A DNA stretch of 64,000 bases from Pseudoxanthomonas kalamensis DSM 18571. Its GTDB lineage: Bacteria > Pseudomonadota > Gammaproteobacteria > Xanthomonadales > Xanthomonadaceae. The DNA lies in the NCBI RefSeq assembly GCF_010211745.1, contig NZ_PDWQ01000003.1:1-64000 (forward strand). The letters run 5' to 3'. Positions 1-8,600 of the stretch are shown here, in pieces. The notes beneath the pieces are model-generated. The model was not told the DNA's origin. It worked only from the letters and a program-made list of their open reading frames with translations, and made no database searches. The position numbers were made by a program, and so were the translations under genes. The first letter of the stretch is position 1. Every line of letters begins with the position of its first letter.

Positions 1-50
1 TTAGTCAGGGTGCGGCTCCCCTCGTTTTCTATTGCGGCGGAGGGGTATAA

Positions 51-236
51 AGGGTTAAATATGTATACGAAACAGGGTGGGGCAGCGTTACCTACATGGC
101 GAATAATCTTCCGTATGCCAATCGCATCGAGTACGACGGTTGGAGCCATACCAAAGCGCCGGCCGGAATGGTGCGCGTGAGCTTCGCCCGCATCCGTCAA
201 ATCGTTTCCAAAGCCGTCCGCGACAACAAGGTCTAA
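51..236 (+). pseudogene. C-terminal fragment of an HK97 gp10-like minor tail/neck protein
   Basis: The frame ending at the TAA at 234-236 encodes a tail containing NLPYANRIEYDGWSH and KAPAGMVRVSFARIRQIV, which resembles the C-terminus of the gp10-like head-tail joining or minor tail proteins that precede the tail terminator in siphoviruses. The position directly upstream of the terminator gene agrees. Reading the same frame upstream meets a TAA at 48-50, and no other frame carries a plausible N-terminal part in the 50 visible bases. The gene is therefore broken, interrupted by an insertion, or expressed only from the ATG at 96 (46 codons). The family call is by resemblance only. Confidence 0.5.
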
Positions 237-239
237 CCC

Positions 240-671
240 ATGTCTGAGTCCAGCATCGACCGCGCCCTGGAAGTCGCGGCGGTGGCGGCGCTTGGCCCGA
301 CGTTTACCGGACGGATTGCGGCCGAGGGGTTCACGTTCACGCCGCCGACGAGCGGTAGCTGGGCGCAACTGACTCACCTGCCCGCAGGGGCGGCGGTGTC
401 GTCGCTCGGCGTCAACGGCATGGACGAACACGTCGGCGTCTATCAGATCGACGTGAGCGTGCCGGAGGTTGGCGGTAATCCGCGTGCCGATCTTCTGGCC
501 GTTGCCGATACCGTCCGCGCCTATTTCGTGGCTGGGCGTGAGTTCACGCATTTGACGCAGGGCGTCCGGGTTGTCCGGGCCGAGCGATCCCAAATTCGAA
601 GAGTCGATGGCTGGCAGCGCATAAGCGTGTCGGTCACGTACTCGGCATTTTCAATCCGACCGAGTTTCTAA
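240..671 (+). CDS. Phage tail terminator-like protein (DUF4128 type)
   Basis: 143-residue protein that should cap the tail tube at its head-proximal end and stop tube polymerisation, as lambda gpU does. The sequence has the small alpha/beta layout of DUF4128 proteins: an N-terminal helix (residues 4-20), a strand region around FTFTPPTSGSWAQL, and a C-terminal SVSVTYSAF strand. It starts 3 nt after the stop of the preceding fragment and precedes the tail tube gene, the normal siphovirus order. An intrinsic terminator follows it. The family assignment is by pattern and context rather than a search. Confidence 0.75.
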   Translation: MSESSIDRALEVAAVAALGPTFTGRIAAEGFTFTPPTSGSWAQLTHLPAGAAVSSLGVNGMDEHVGVYQIDVSVPEVGGNPRADLLAVADTVRAYFVAGREFTHLTQGVRVVRAERSQIRRVDGWQRISVSVTYSAFSIRPSF

Positions 672-695
672 GCGCAGCCAAGCGCACCCGTCCAG

Positions 696-717
696 ACCGC
701 CGAAAGGCGGTTTTTTT
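696..717 (+). terminator. Intrinsic terminator inside the phage tail operon
   Basis: A 6-bp stem (ACCGCC/GGCGGT) with a GAAA tetraloop is followed by seven T residues. It lies between the tail terminator and tail tube genes, so it would cut late transcription unless antiterminated or leaky. Confidence 0.75.
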
Positions 718-735
718 CGCCTAGAGGAAACCGCA

Positions 736-1638
736 ATGGCCGCATCCGGTTCTGCCGTCAAGTTCTATTACGTCGAGGAAGTGGCCGGGGATATCCCCGC
801 CGTCGCCCCCGAGTTCATCCCGATTCGTTTCAACACGTCGAGCCTGTCCCGTAACGTCGCGCAGGTCGAGTCGAACGAAATCAATCAGACCCGCCAGCGT
901 CCGCCGGCCAAGCAGGGCACCTACAGCACGCAAGGCGAGATTTCCTGCGAACTGTCGGACGGCAGCTACGACGACCTGCTGGCGATCTTGATGCAGCAGG
1001 CCGACTGGACGGCTAACACCCTGAAAGTCGGCAGCACTGTCCGCACCATCGCCATCCTGAAACGCCACACCGATACCGGCGAGGATGTGATTTATCGCGG
1101 CTGCCGTCTCAACACCTTCGCGCCGGCCGCTGATATCGACGCCCGCGTACTGCTGACCTTCGGCGTGATCGGCACCGATGCCGAGCCCTACACCGTCCCG
1201 GTTGATGCCACGTTCGCTGCGGCCACGACCAGCGAACCGATGGTGACGAGCGTCGGCAGCATTTCCGAAGGCGGCAGCCCGCTGGCCTATGCCACGTCGC
1301 ACAACTTTACGCTCAACAACGGCATGGCGGCGATCTTTGCGCTGGGAGCCCGTGCGGCCTACGACGTGCAGAACGGCGTATTCACCGCTACCGGTAGCCT
1401 GACCGCCTACCGCGAGACTGGCGGCTTGTACGCCAAATTCCTGAATGAGACGGCGACCAGCATCAGCCATCAATTCAGCGACGGCACGAATACGTTGACC
1501 TTCGACTTCCCGAACGTCATCTACACGCAGGCCGACGACGCGGTTCCGGGGCCGGATGCCATCACTAACAGCTTCACTTACTCGGCCGGCTATGACGGCT
1601 CTGCCGCGACGACCGTCACCATCACCCGGAGCGCCTGA
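736..1638 (+). CDS. Phage major tail tube protein
   Basis: 300-residue protein expected to form the hexameric rings of the tail tube. It has the lambda-V-like features of tail tube proteins: an N-terminal arm with ITF-like strand patterns, SSLSRNVAQVESNEI near residue 35, and a repeating beta pattern. Residues about 170-280 (SEGGSPLAYATSHNFTLNNG) contain the second half that many tube proteins use for ring stacking. It follows the tail terminator gene and precedes the G/GT chaperones. Its TGA overlaps the next ATG as TGATG, so translation is coupled. The ATG at 736 has a purine-rich AGAGGAAACC just upstream. Confidence 0.85.
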   Translation: MAASGSAVKFYYVEEVAGDIPAVAPEFIPIRFNTSSLSRNVAQVESNEINQTRQRPPAKQGTYSTQGEISCELSDGSYDDLLAILMQQADWTANTLKVGSTVRTIAILKRHTDTGEDVIYRGCRLNTFAPAADIDARVLLTFGVIGTDAEPYTVPVDATFAAATTSEPMVTSVGSISEGGSPLAYATSHNFTLNNGMAAIFALGARAAYDVQNGVFTATGSLTAYRETGGLYAKFLNETATSISHQFSDGTNTLTFDFPNVIYTQADDAVPGPDAITNSFTYSAGYDGSAATTVTITRSA

Positions 1639-2063
1639 TGACTGCGGCCGGGATGGAGTTGTTCAAGACCCGCGACAAGGCCAACGAGGGTAAAAAATTA
1701 CCCCTGTACGCCCCTGATGGGTCTCCGACCGACCACTGGCTGCAAGTCAGACATGTGTGGTCGGACGCCTTTCAGGAAGCCAACGAGGCGGTGCTGGGCG
1801 AAGTGCGCGACACGGTACTGGCGGCAGAGGGAGACAACGCCAAGATATCGGCGGCCAAGGTCGAGGCCAAGTTCAAGTTGTGGGCGACATTGGTTTCGGG
1901 GTGGTCATTCGACACCGAGTGCACACCGGAAGCCGTGCAAGCGTTTCTCCGTGACTCCCCGCAGATCGGGCCGGTTCTGGACAAGTTCGCGGCGGACAGT
2001 CGCCTTTTTTTCGGCAACGACTCGATCAGCTTGGAAAGTGGATCGAGTCAGAGCGAGTCCTGA
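1638..2063 (+). CDS. Tail assembly chaperone, G-like (zero-frame product)
   Basis: 141-residue protein in the lambda G position, between tail tube and tape measure. Such proteins coat the tape measure and recruit tube subunits during assembly, and they are absent from the mature virion. The start is the ATG of a TGATG overlap with the tube gene. The helical, charged sequence (FQEANEAVLGEVRDTVLAAE, residues about 46-65) fits this family. In the zero frame the gene ends in a serine-rich tail. A slippery heptamer at 2006-2012 would let a fraction of ribosomes shift -1 and make the longer GT protein. Confidence 0.8.
   Translation: MTAAGMELFKTRDKANEGKKLPLYAPDGSPTDHWLQVRHVWSDAFQEANEAVLGEVRDTVLAAEGDNAKISAAKVEAKFKLWATLVSGWSFDTECTPEAVQAFLRDSPQIGPVLDKFAADSRLFFGNDSISLESGSSQSES
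2006..2012 (+). promoter_or_regulatory. -1 programmed frameshift heptamer T TTT TTC
   Basis: In the G reading frame the codons CTT TTT TTC (2004-2012) give a canonical X XXY YYZ slippery heptamer. The -1 frame is open from 1955 to 2320. The shifted product is 125 zero-frame residues plus 102 from the -1 frame, 227 in total. The same site type makes gpGT in lambda. Confidence 0.8.
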
Positions 2064-2320
2064 ACGCACGTCAGCCTGACGGAAAAACCCTGCGTCATCA
2101 CCTGCAAGTCGCACACCGATCCGGAGCGCCCATGCCGGCGCTGTTGCGGGATCAACCGCGCTGCCCGGAGGAGTTCTCGCCACTTGTCGGCGTGCTGGGG
2201 CAGTTTGCCGCGCCGATTGATTGGGCCTCGCTCGAAGCGTGGTCGCGCATGTCGCGCCGCCATTTCGCCAGGTGGGAGTTGGACGTGATCGCGTTCGCTG
2301 ACCGAAAGAGAATGTCATGA
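2012..2320 (+). CDS. Tail assembly chaperone, GT extension (-1 frame)
   Basis: This is the T-domain extension of the G protein, reached only by a -1 shift at 2006-2012. No AUG is needed: the frame has no start before 2132, and its coding character is continuous from the slip site. It encodes LDQLGKWIESERVLNARQ, then GKTLRHHLQ, then a PRCPEEFSPLVGVLGQF segment and DWASLEAWSRMSRRH, the proline/tryptophan pattern of phage T-domain chaperones that bind the tape measure. Its TGA overlaps the tape-measure ATG as ATGA. A conventional gene finder would call only an isolated 62-residue frame from 2132, or nothing. Confidence 0.75.
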   Translation, partial: RQRLDQLGKWIESERVLNARQPDGKTLRHHLQVAHRSGAPMPALLRDQPRCPEEFSPLVGVLGQFAAPIDWASLEAWSRMSRRHFARWELDVIAFADRKRMS

Positions 2321-4407
2321 CAGATACCGCAAGTCTGATCCTGAAAGTCGATAGCTCCGGCGCACGCAAGGCGACGGACGACTTGGACAAGCTGACCAGT
2401 AGATCGAAGACGGCCGAGAAGGCCACGGCTGACCTGATGCGGCAGGCCAAGCGCGCGGGCGTCGCCATCGGCACGCTCGCTGCCGGCGCTATCACTCTCG
2501 CGATCAAGAACACCATCGAGCAAGAGCGAGTGACTCGCCAGCTTGAAGCGCGCCTGAAATCCACGGGCGGGGCAGCCGGCCTCACGAAAAAAGAACTGCT
2601 TGACATGGCGTCCGGCTTGCAGGCCGTGACGACCTATGGCGATGAGGCGGTCATTGAGGCCGAAAACCTGCTGCTGACCTTCACCAAGATCGGGCGCGAC
2701 GTATTCCCGAAGGCGCTTGAAACCGTACTGGACATGAGTACGGCAATGGACCAGGGGCTTAAAGAGTCGTCTATCCAGCTTGGCAAGGCGCTGAATGACC
2801 CGATTCAGGGCGTCACGGCCCTGACCCGTGTCGGCGTGCAATTCACCGATGAACAGAAAGAGACGATCAAGAAGCTCGTAGAGACTGGCAAGGTTGCCGA
2901 AGCGCAGCGCATCATCCTGAAAGAGCTTGAGACGCAGATGGGCGGCAGCGCCCGTGCGGCTCGCGATACGCTCGGTGGTGCAATCGCCGGGTTGAAAAAC
3001 GCCTTCGGCGATTTGCTGGAAGGCGACAGCGGAAGCGATGGCGTGCGTGGCGCGACCGCCGCCATCAACGAGTTGACCGAGACGCTGAATGACCCTGCCG
3101 TGAAGGATGGGTTTCAGACGATGGTCACGGGTGCGCTGACGGCGACGCAGGCACTTGCGAAACTCGTTTCTACCGCTGCTGGCGTAGCCAAGTGGTTCGG
3201 CGAGGAACTGGCGTCGCGTGTGAGTGGTACTGCCATAGGCGACACGGTGCGTATCGAGCAGCGCATTGAGAGGCTCAAGAAAACTGCCGAGGGCGTACAG
3301 GCGCTAAAGGATGACGGGCTTCTCGGCATTCCGAAGTTCTTTAATTCGTCAGAACTTACTGCGAAGGACTTTATCAGCCGGCCTGACACTGTACTTGCAC
3401 GATTGCAGCAGGAAATAAAGAAAGAGCAGGACAAGCTCAGGATGTCACAAGAGCTTTCCGCATCTGCTTCCGCATTGTCCGGAGTTGAAGCGCCTGCGTT
3501 AGGTGACAAGCCAACTGATAAGCCGACCGGAACCGGCGGCGGGTCTGCTACCAAACAGATAACCGAGCAGCAGAAGGCGGCAGATGCTCTGTCCCGTGCA
3601 TACGAGTCGTATGGTGACAATCTCCACCGTGCGAACGAGCTATTCGGGAAGCAGACATCACTCGCTCAACTTAACTATGAAATCCAGTATGGCGCGCTCA
3701 AGGGAATAAGCGCAGAGCAATCCGCCGTCTTGCGTGAGCAGGCGGAATGGCTCGATTGGCAGCAGGAAATGGCAGACGTAGCCCAGGGTACAGCGGATGC
3801 GGCAGCGGAACATGCGCAAGTAATGGCCGACCGTACCGAGAAAGCTACGGATCAGATGACGGAGTTTGCGCGACAAGCGGCACGCAATATTCAGGATGCA
3901 TTCTCGGATTTCCTGTTCGATCCATTTGAAGATGGTCTATCCGGAATGCTTCGGAACTTCGCCGACACCTTGAAGCGAATGGCTGCCGAAGCGGTTGCAT
4001 CAAATCTGTTCAATTCCATTGGACAGTGGGGCGAGTCGAATAGCGGGTCTAGCGGTTGGGCGGGGTTCTTCGCGAGTATCGCAAAGGGCTTTGGCGGCGG
4101 CCGCGCAGGCGGTGGCCCGGTCATGGCGGGCCAGTCCTACCTCGTCGGAGACGGCGGCAAGCCAGAGATTTTCACTCCCGGCCAGAACGGCAGAATTTCG
4201 CAGGTGGGGGGCGGTGTTGGACCCATGCAGGTGCAAATTAATAACTACGGGAGCAACAAGGTCAGCACCCGCGAGGAACGGATGAAAGGGGCCGGCGGTA
4301 TGGACATCCGCAAGATGGTTATCGACATCATCGCCGATGACATGTCGGCCGGCGGTAGAACTGGCGCTGCGTTAAAAGGCCGCTACGGGCTCAGGGAGGC
4401 GGTCTGA
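2317..4407 (+). CDS. Tail length tape measure protein
   Basis: 696-residue tape measure, which sets tail length and is ejected ahead of the DNA. Residues about 45-65 (VAIGTLAAGAITLAI) are a hydrophobic segment, as is usual near the N-terminus of this family. Residues about 70-250 carry a TMP_2-type helical region (DMASGLQAVTTYGDEAVIEA, LGKALNDPIQGVTALTRVG). Around residues 520-610 is a lambda gpH-like C-terminal part with AAEAVASNLFNSI and a glycine-rich AGGGPVMAGQSYLVGDGG. By the usual 0.15 nm per residue, it predicts a tail of about 100 nm. It starts in an ATGA overlap with the GT frame and ends in TGATG. Confidence 0.93.
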   Translation: MTDTASLILKVDSSGARKATDDLDKLTSRSKTAEKATADLMRQAKRAGVAIGTLAAGAITLAIKNTIEQERVTRQLEARLKSTGGAAGLTKKELLDMASGLQAVTTYGDEAVIEAENLLLTFTKIGRDVFPKALETVLDMSTAMDQGLKESSIQLGKALNDPIQGVTALTRVGVQFTDEQKETIKKLVETGKVAEAQRIILKELETQMGGSARAARDTLGGAIAGLKNAFGDLLEGDSGSDGVRGATAAINELTETLNDPAVKDGFQTMVTGALTATQALAKLVSTAAGVAKWFGEELASRVSGTAIGDTVRIEQRIERLKKTAEGVQALKDDGLLGIPKFFNSSELTAKDFISRPDTVLARLQQEIKKEQDKLRMSQELSASASALSGVEAPALGDKPTDKPTGTGGGSATKQITEQQKAADALSRAYESYGDNLHRANELFGKQTSLAQLNYEIQYGALKGISAEQSAVLREQAEWLDWQQEMADVAQGTADAAAEHAQVMADRTEKATDQMTEFARQAARNIQDAFSDFLFDPFEDGLSGMLRNFADTLKRMAAEAVASNLFNSIGQWGESNSGSSGWAGFFASIAKGFGGGRAGGGPVMAGQSYLVGDGGKPEIFTPGQNGRISQVGGGVGPMQVQINNYGSNKVSTREERMKGAGGMDIRKMVIDIIADDMSAGGRTGAALKGRYGLREAV

Positions 4408-4763
4408 TGGCCGACTTGCCGAGTTACGTGACTGTCCTGTTTGACGGATACGGCGAAGAGTTCGATCCGTCCATCGAGCGCACGGAAATGGAGCGCGGCG
4501 TACCCAAGCAGCGCGTCGTCAACAGCCAAGTCATGCAGGAAATCACCGTGCGACTGCTGTTCAAGTCGTCGGCCGACGCTGCCAGTTTCGAGACGTGGTA
4601 CTTCGACACGATCAAGCGGGTCGGGTGGTTCGATATGAGCCATCCCCGCACGGGTGCATCCATAACAGCCAGATTGAAGGAAGCCAAGATCGGCAGCCTG
4701 ACGCCTCTGATCCCAGATTTTTCGTGGTCTGAGCGCGAGGCGACATTGGAGTACCTGCGCTAG
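4407..4763 (+). CDS. Minor tail protein, lambda M-position
   Basis: 118-residue protein directly after the tape measure, where lambda-like phages encode minor tail protein M (distal tail/tip assembly). The sequence is mainly beta with WYFDTIKRVGWFDMSHP in the middle and FSWSEREATLEYLR at the end, reminiscent of small distal-tail proteins with an alternating strand pattern. Position, size and the TGATG overlap with the tape measure gene support the role; the sequence alone would not. A terminator hairpin follows. Confidence 0.6.
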   Translation: MADLPSYVTVLFDGYGEEFDPSIERTEMERGVPKQRVVNSQVMQEITVRLLFKSSADAASFETWYFDTIKRVGWFDMSHPRTGASITARLKEAKIGSLTPLIPDFSWSEREATLEYLR

Positions 4764-4796
4764 ACGAATTTCTGCGCATTTTTTCTTGACATCACA

Positions 4797-4821
4797 AGCC
4801 CCTCTCCGGAGGGGCTTTTTT
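4797..4821 (+). terminator. Second intrinsic terminator inside the tail operon
   Basis: An 8-bp stem (AGCCCCTC/GAGGGGCT) with a TCCG loop is followed by six T residues. It separates the M-position gene from the DUF1833 gene. Confidence 0.8.
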
Positions 4822-4834
4822 ATTGGGCGGACGA

Positions 4835-5293
4835 ATGTCATTCATCGAGGCACGCCAGCGCGTCACCGACACATCGGGAATATTGCTGTTGCTGGAAATG
4901 ACGGCCCCGTCGTTTGGCGCAACGCTCCGACTTGTCAACGATACGCAGGATTGGGTCAGCAATAGCGAGACCTACGTCGGATTTCCGTTCCGCTTCAAAC
5001 TGCCGGACGACACTCAAGGTGTCTCTCCGCGCGCCGTGCTGGAAATCGACAACGTGGGCCGCGAGATGACGGCCGACCTTGAAACCTTGCAGCCGAACGA
5101 GATTGTCACGGCGACCATCCGCATCGCCGACAAGAGCGAACCGAACGACATTTTCCAGACGCTTGTGTTGCCAATGACCAGCGTAAGCGTCACGCCGACC
5201 GTGGCGACCGCGCAGTGCGGGGTCGATTACATTATGCGGCAGGCGTCAGTCCGCATTCGTGCGACCCCGTTCATCCTGCAGGGGATTTTCTGA
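4835..5293 (+). CDS. DUF1833 minor tail protein, lambda L-position
   Basis: 152-residue protein with the DUF1833 pattern: an N-terminal RQRVTDTSGILLLLEM, FRFKLPDD, RAVLEIDNVGREM and ETLQPNEIVTATIRI. DUF1833 genes lie between the tape measure and the NlpC/P60 gene in many Pseudomonas and Xanthomonas prophages, where lambda has L, the baseplate hub Fe-S protein. I chose the ATG at 4835 because the in-frame TTG at 4823 adds only four residues overlapping the terminator end. The 3' end overlaps the next gene as TGATG. Whether it binds a metal cluster is unclear: only one cysteine (near the C-terminus) is visible. Confidence 0.75.
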   Translation: MSFIEARQRVTDTSGILLLLEMTAPSFGATLRLVNDTQDWVSNSETYVGFPFRFKLPDDTQGVSPRAVLEIDNVGREMTADLETLQPNEIVTATIRIADKSEPNDIFQTLVLPMTSVSVTPTVATAQCGVDYIMRQASVRIRATPFILQGIF

Positions 5294-5676
5294 TGGCGCA
5301 TCCGGCAGAGGCATTCGTCGGCATGGTCTACGACGAGCAGCGGTTCGATTGCGCGGATTTCGTCGCCCACGTCCGGCGAGAACTGCACGGCCATGAAGTG
5401 AAGCTACCCAACGGCCGCCCGCGTGGCGAGCATGGGCAGGTTGTGCTTGGCGAGCTTTCCAAGAGCTACGCACACCGAACCGATACCCCGGCAGATGGCG
5501 ACCTGGTGCTGATGAAGCGGCGTGCCGGAGTCGGGCATGTCGGCCTGTTCTACCGCATCGGCGGCGAGGAATGGGTGCTGCACAGTAACGAGACCAATGG
5601 CGCGTCCATCCTGCACCGCGTGCGGGAACTGCCCCTGTGGGGCGCATTGATTGAAGGCTATTACGCATGGGACTGA
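5293..5676 (+). CDS. NlpC/P60-like tail peptidase, lambda K C-terminal domain type
   Basis: 127-residue cysteine peptidase of the NlpC/P60 fold. The catalytic Cys sits in FDCADFVAH (about residue 20), and the His in GVGHVGLFYRIG (about residue 84), with the acidic/polar third residue further on. In lambda K the same domain is fused to a JAMM domain; here it stands alone. Tail-tip NlpC/P60 enzymes are thought to cut peptidoglycan peptides during infection or to process tail proteins. The start is the ATG in the TGATG overlap with the DUF1833 gene; an upstream in-frame start would run into that gene. Confidence 0.85.
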   Translation: MAHPAEAFVGMVYDEQRFDCADFVAHVRRELHGHEVKLPNGRPRGEHGQVVLGELSKSYAHRTDTPADGDLVLMKRRAGVGHVGLFYRIGGEEWVLHSNETNGASILHRVRELPLWGALIEGYYAWD

Positions 5677-8600
5677 TGTCCGACCCGACCAGCGGCGCAC
5701 CAATTGTCCTGACCCCGCATCCCATCACGCTGGAAGGCCAGCGGCACATGGTGGCCGCGCTGGAAGATGGCGAGAAACTCGGCGGGTTCCTGCGCCGCGT
5801 TGTCCCCAACTGGACGGATGACGCATGGGAAGTGCGCATCAATGGCGTGATTGTCCCGCATGAAGTTCTTGAGCGCGTGCGCCCAAAGGACACGGCGCTT
5901 ATCGAAGTGCGCGGCATCGTCAAGAAGCAGGTTCTGGCAATCGTTGCTATTGCTGCGCTGGCGTACTTCACGATGGGCGCTGGCGCGACTTGGGCGGCGG
6001 GCCTTGGCGCAGTCGGATCGTCACTGGCCTACACCGTCGCTTTCGCTGCCGGCTCCGCACTCATCAACAAGGTACTGATGCCGAAGCCTTCGGCACCTGC
6101 CGCCATCACGGCAGACCCGGTGTATTCGGTCGGCCTTGCCAACAACACGGCACGGCCATACGAGCCGCTTCCGCTGCTGTTGGGAACCACACGTATCACC
6201 CCGGACCTTGCGTCCGCACCGTATACGTGGTTCGAGGGAGACGACCAGTATCTCGGCATGGTGCTGACCCCAGGGGTCAACGTCCACAGCATCGGAGACA
6301 TCTACAACGGCGACACGCTGCTGTCCAGTTACGAGGGCGTCACCGTCTACCTGAGCGGATTCGGCGGCCACCCCGATCAGGACATCCCGCTTTACAGCAA
6401 CGCCGACACCGTGGACGGCGGCGAGCTTGACCGCGAGGGCACATGGGTCGAGCGCACCACGCCCGCCGATACCGTCCGCGTCCAGATCAATATCGAGTAC
6501 GTGCTGGGCGACGTGACCAGCAAGGGCAAGCCCTACAACAACAAGGAGACCATCGCCGTCGAGTATCGCGCGACAGGGGCGCCGTCATGGTCGCCGCTCA
6601 CGTCGCGCACTGTCGTCAACAACAACTACAAGCAGACCAAGCGGCTAACCATATCGTCGGACCTGCCCGCCGGCCAATACGATATCCGCGTCCATCGACT
6701 CGGCCTGGATACTAACGCCCGCAACTCGGTGGCCGATTTCAGTTGGAACACCATGACCAGCGTGCAGGCGGATGACACCGACTACACCGGCATCCAGCGG
6801 ATCGGCATCAAGATCAAGGCGACGGGCCAACTCAACGGCGCGCTGAACTCGATCAGGATGGTCGCAAACTCCATCCCGGTCCCGGTGTGGGATGGGTTGG
6901 GCTGGACAACCGAGCAGACCAGCAACCCCGGCGCGCACCTGCTGGCCTATGCGCGAGGCCTCTACGACAGTAACGGCAGGCTGCTGTTGGGAATCGGGTT
7001 GTCTGACAGCATGATCGACATCGAAGGTCTTAAGGCATTCATGGTCCACTGCGGCAGCAACGGGTACACCTACGACGCCTATATCAAGGATCAGCGCAAT
7101 CACCTTGAAATGTGCGACGCCATCGCGCTGGCCGGCTTCGGTCAGGTCAGTTGGGCCGGCGGCAAGTTCGGGGCGGTGTGGGCCGACAGCGCCCAGCCGC
7201 TGACCGGCGTCGTCAACATGGCGACGATGAAAAAATCCAGCTTCCAGGTGGACTACACGCTCGCCAATGCGGCGGACGGCATCGAGTACAGCTATGTCGA
7301 TGCCGCGACGTGGGAAACAAAGACCCTGCGGGTGGAAGCCCCCGGCGTGGCCATCATGCAGAACCCGGCGCGCATATCCGGCGAGGGCATCACCAGCGAA
7401 GCGCATGCGGCCAAGATGGCCCGCTATCACCTCGGGCAATCGCTGTACCAGCACAAGGACATCAGTTATTCCACGGACCTTGAGCATCTGACTTACCGGC
7501 GCATGTCGCTGCTGTCGCTGTCGCACGACATGACGCAGTGGGGGTATGGCGGCCGGGTCATGGCTGCCAGCATCGACGGCAGCGATATCGTCACCCTGAC
7601 GTTGGACGAGCCGGTCCCGGCCCCGGACAGCGGCACCGCCTACGTGGGGCTGCGCATTCCGGGCGAGGGCGCATACCGGGTATTCGAAGTCGCCTCATTC
7701 GTCGGCGAAACCGACACGCTGACCCTTGCGGAGGCATGGCCAGGGGACGCTGCACTACCGGGCGATGACGCCGACAACCCGGCACATGACACGCTGTGGA
7801 CCTACGACTTCAAGGCCACACCTGGGCTGCGGGTGCGGGTGGTGCAGATCGAGCCGGAAACCGGCATGACCGGGGGCCGCATCGTGGTTGTACCGGAGTC
7901 CGCCGAGTTTTGGGAGTACGTCGAAACGGGCGCGTATACGCCACCGTCCAATACCTCGCTGTTGCAGTCGCGTCCCGAACTGTCCGACCTGATTATCGAC
8001 GAGTTCCAGACCGTGCAGGGGGACACGGTTTTCACCGAGTTGCAGGCCACCTTCACGGTCACCGGAAAGATGGCCTATTGCACCGCGCATATCGCCCAGC
8101 AACTCGATGGCGAGTGGACCGATCTGGAGAAAGTCGCGGAATCGCGCACCGGGTCGATCCGGTTTCGCATCCCTTCGGCCGGCGTGTATCAGGTAGTCAT
8201 CCGACCCTACGACGACAACGGCATCGTCGGCGGCGTGGTCAGCACGACCTACACCACGGAAGGCGCGGACATTGCGCCGCCCATGTTCGAAAATTTCAGC
8301 GTCACGGCGCTGGCCGGTGGCGTGCGCAAATACACCTGGAGCTACGACAGCGAAGAGACCGTGCAACCCGCCGACCTGGCCGGCGCAGAGATTCGCTACC
8401 TGTCCGGCACGCATGCAACGCCAGATTGGGAGTCGATGACGCCCGTTGGCGATGACGGTTACCATACAGCCGCCTTCGAAGCTGTAGTGCCGGCCGCCGG
8501 CACCTGGACGTTCGCCTGCCGCGCCCGCAACACGTCCGGGGCGCTGGGCGCGGCCAAGGTCATTACGACCACGCTCACGGGCAATCTCGGCGAGCAGCTT

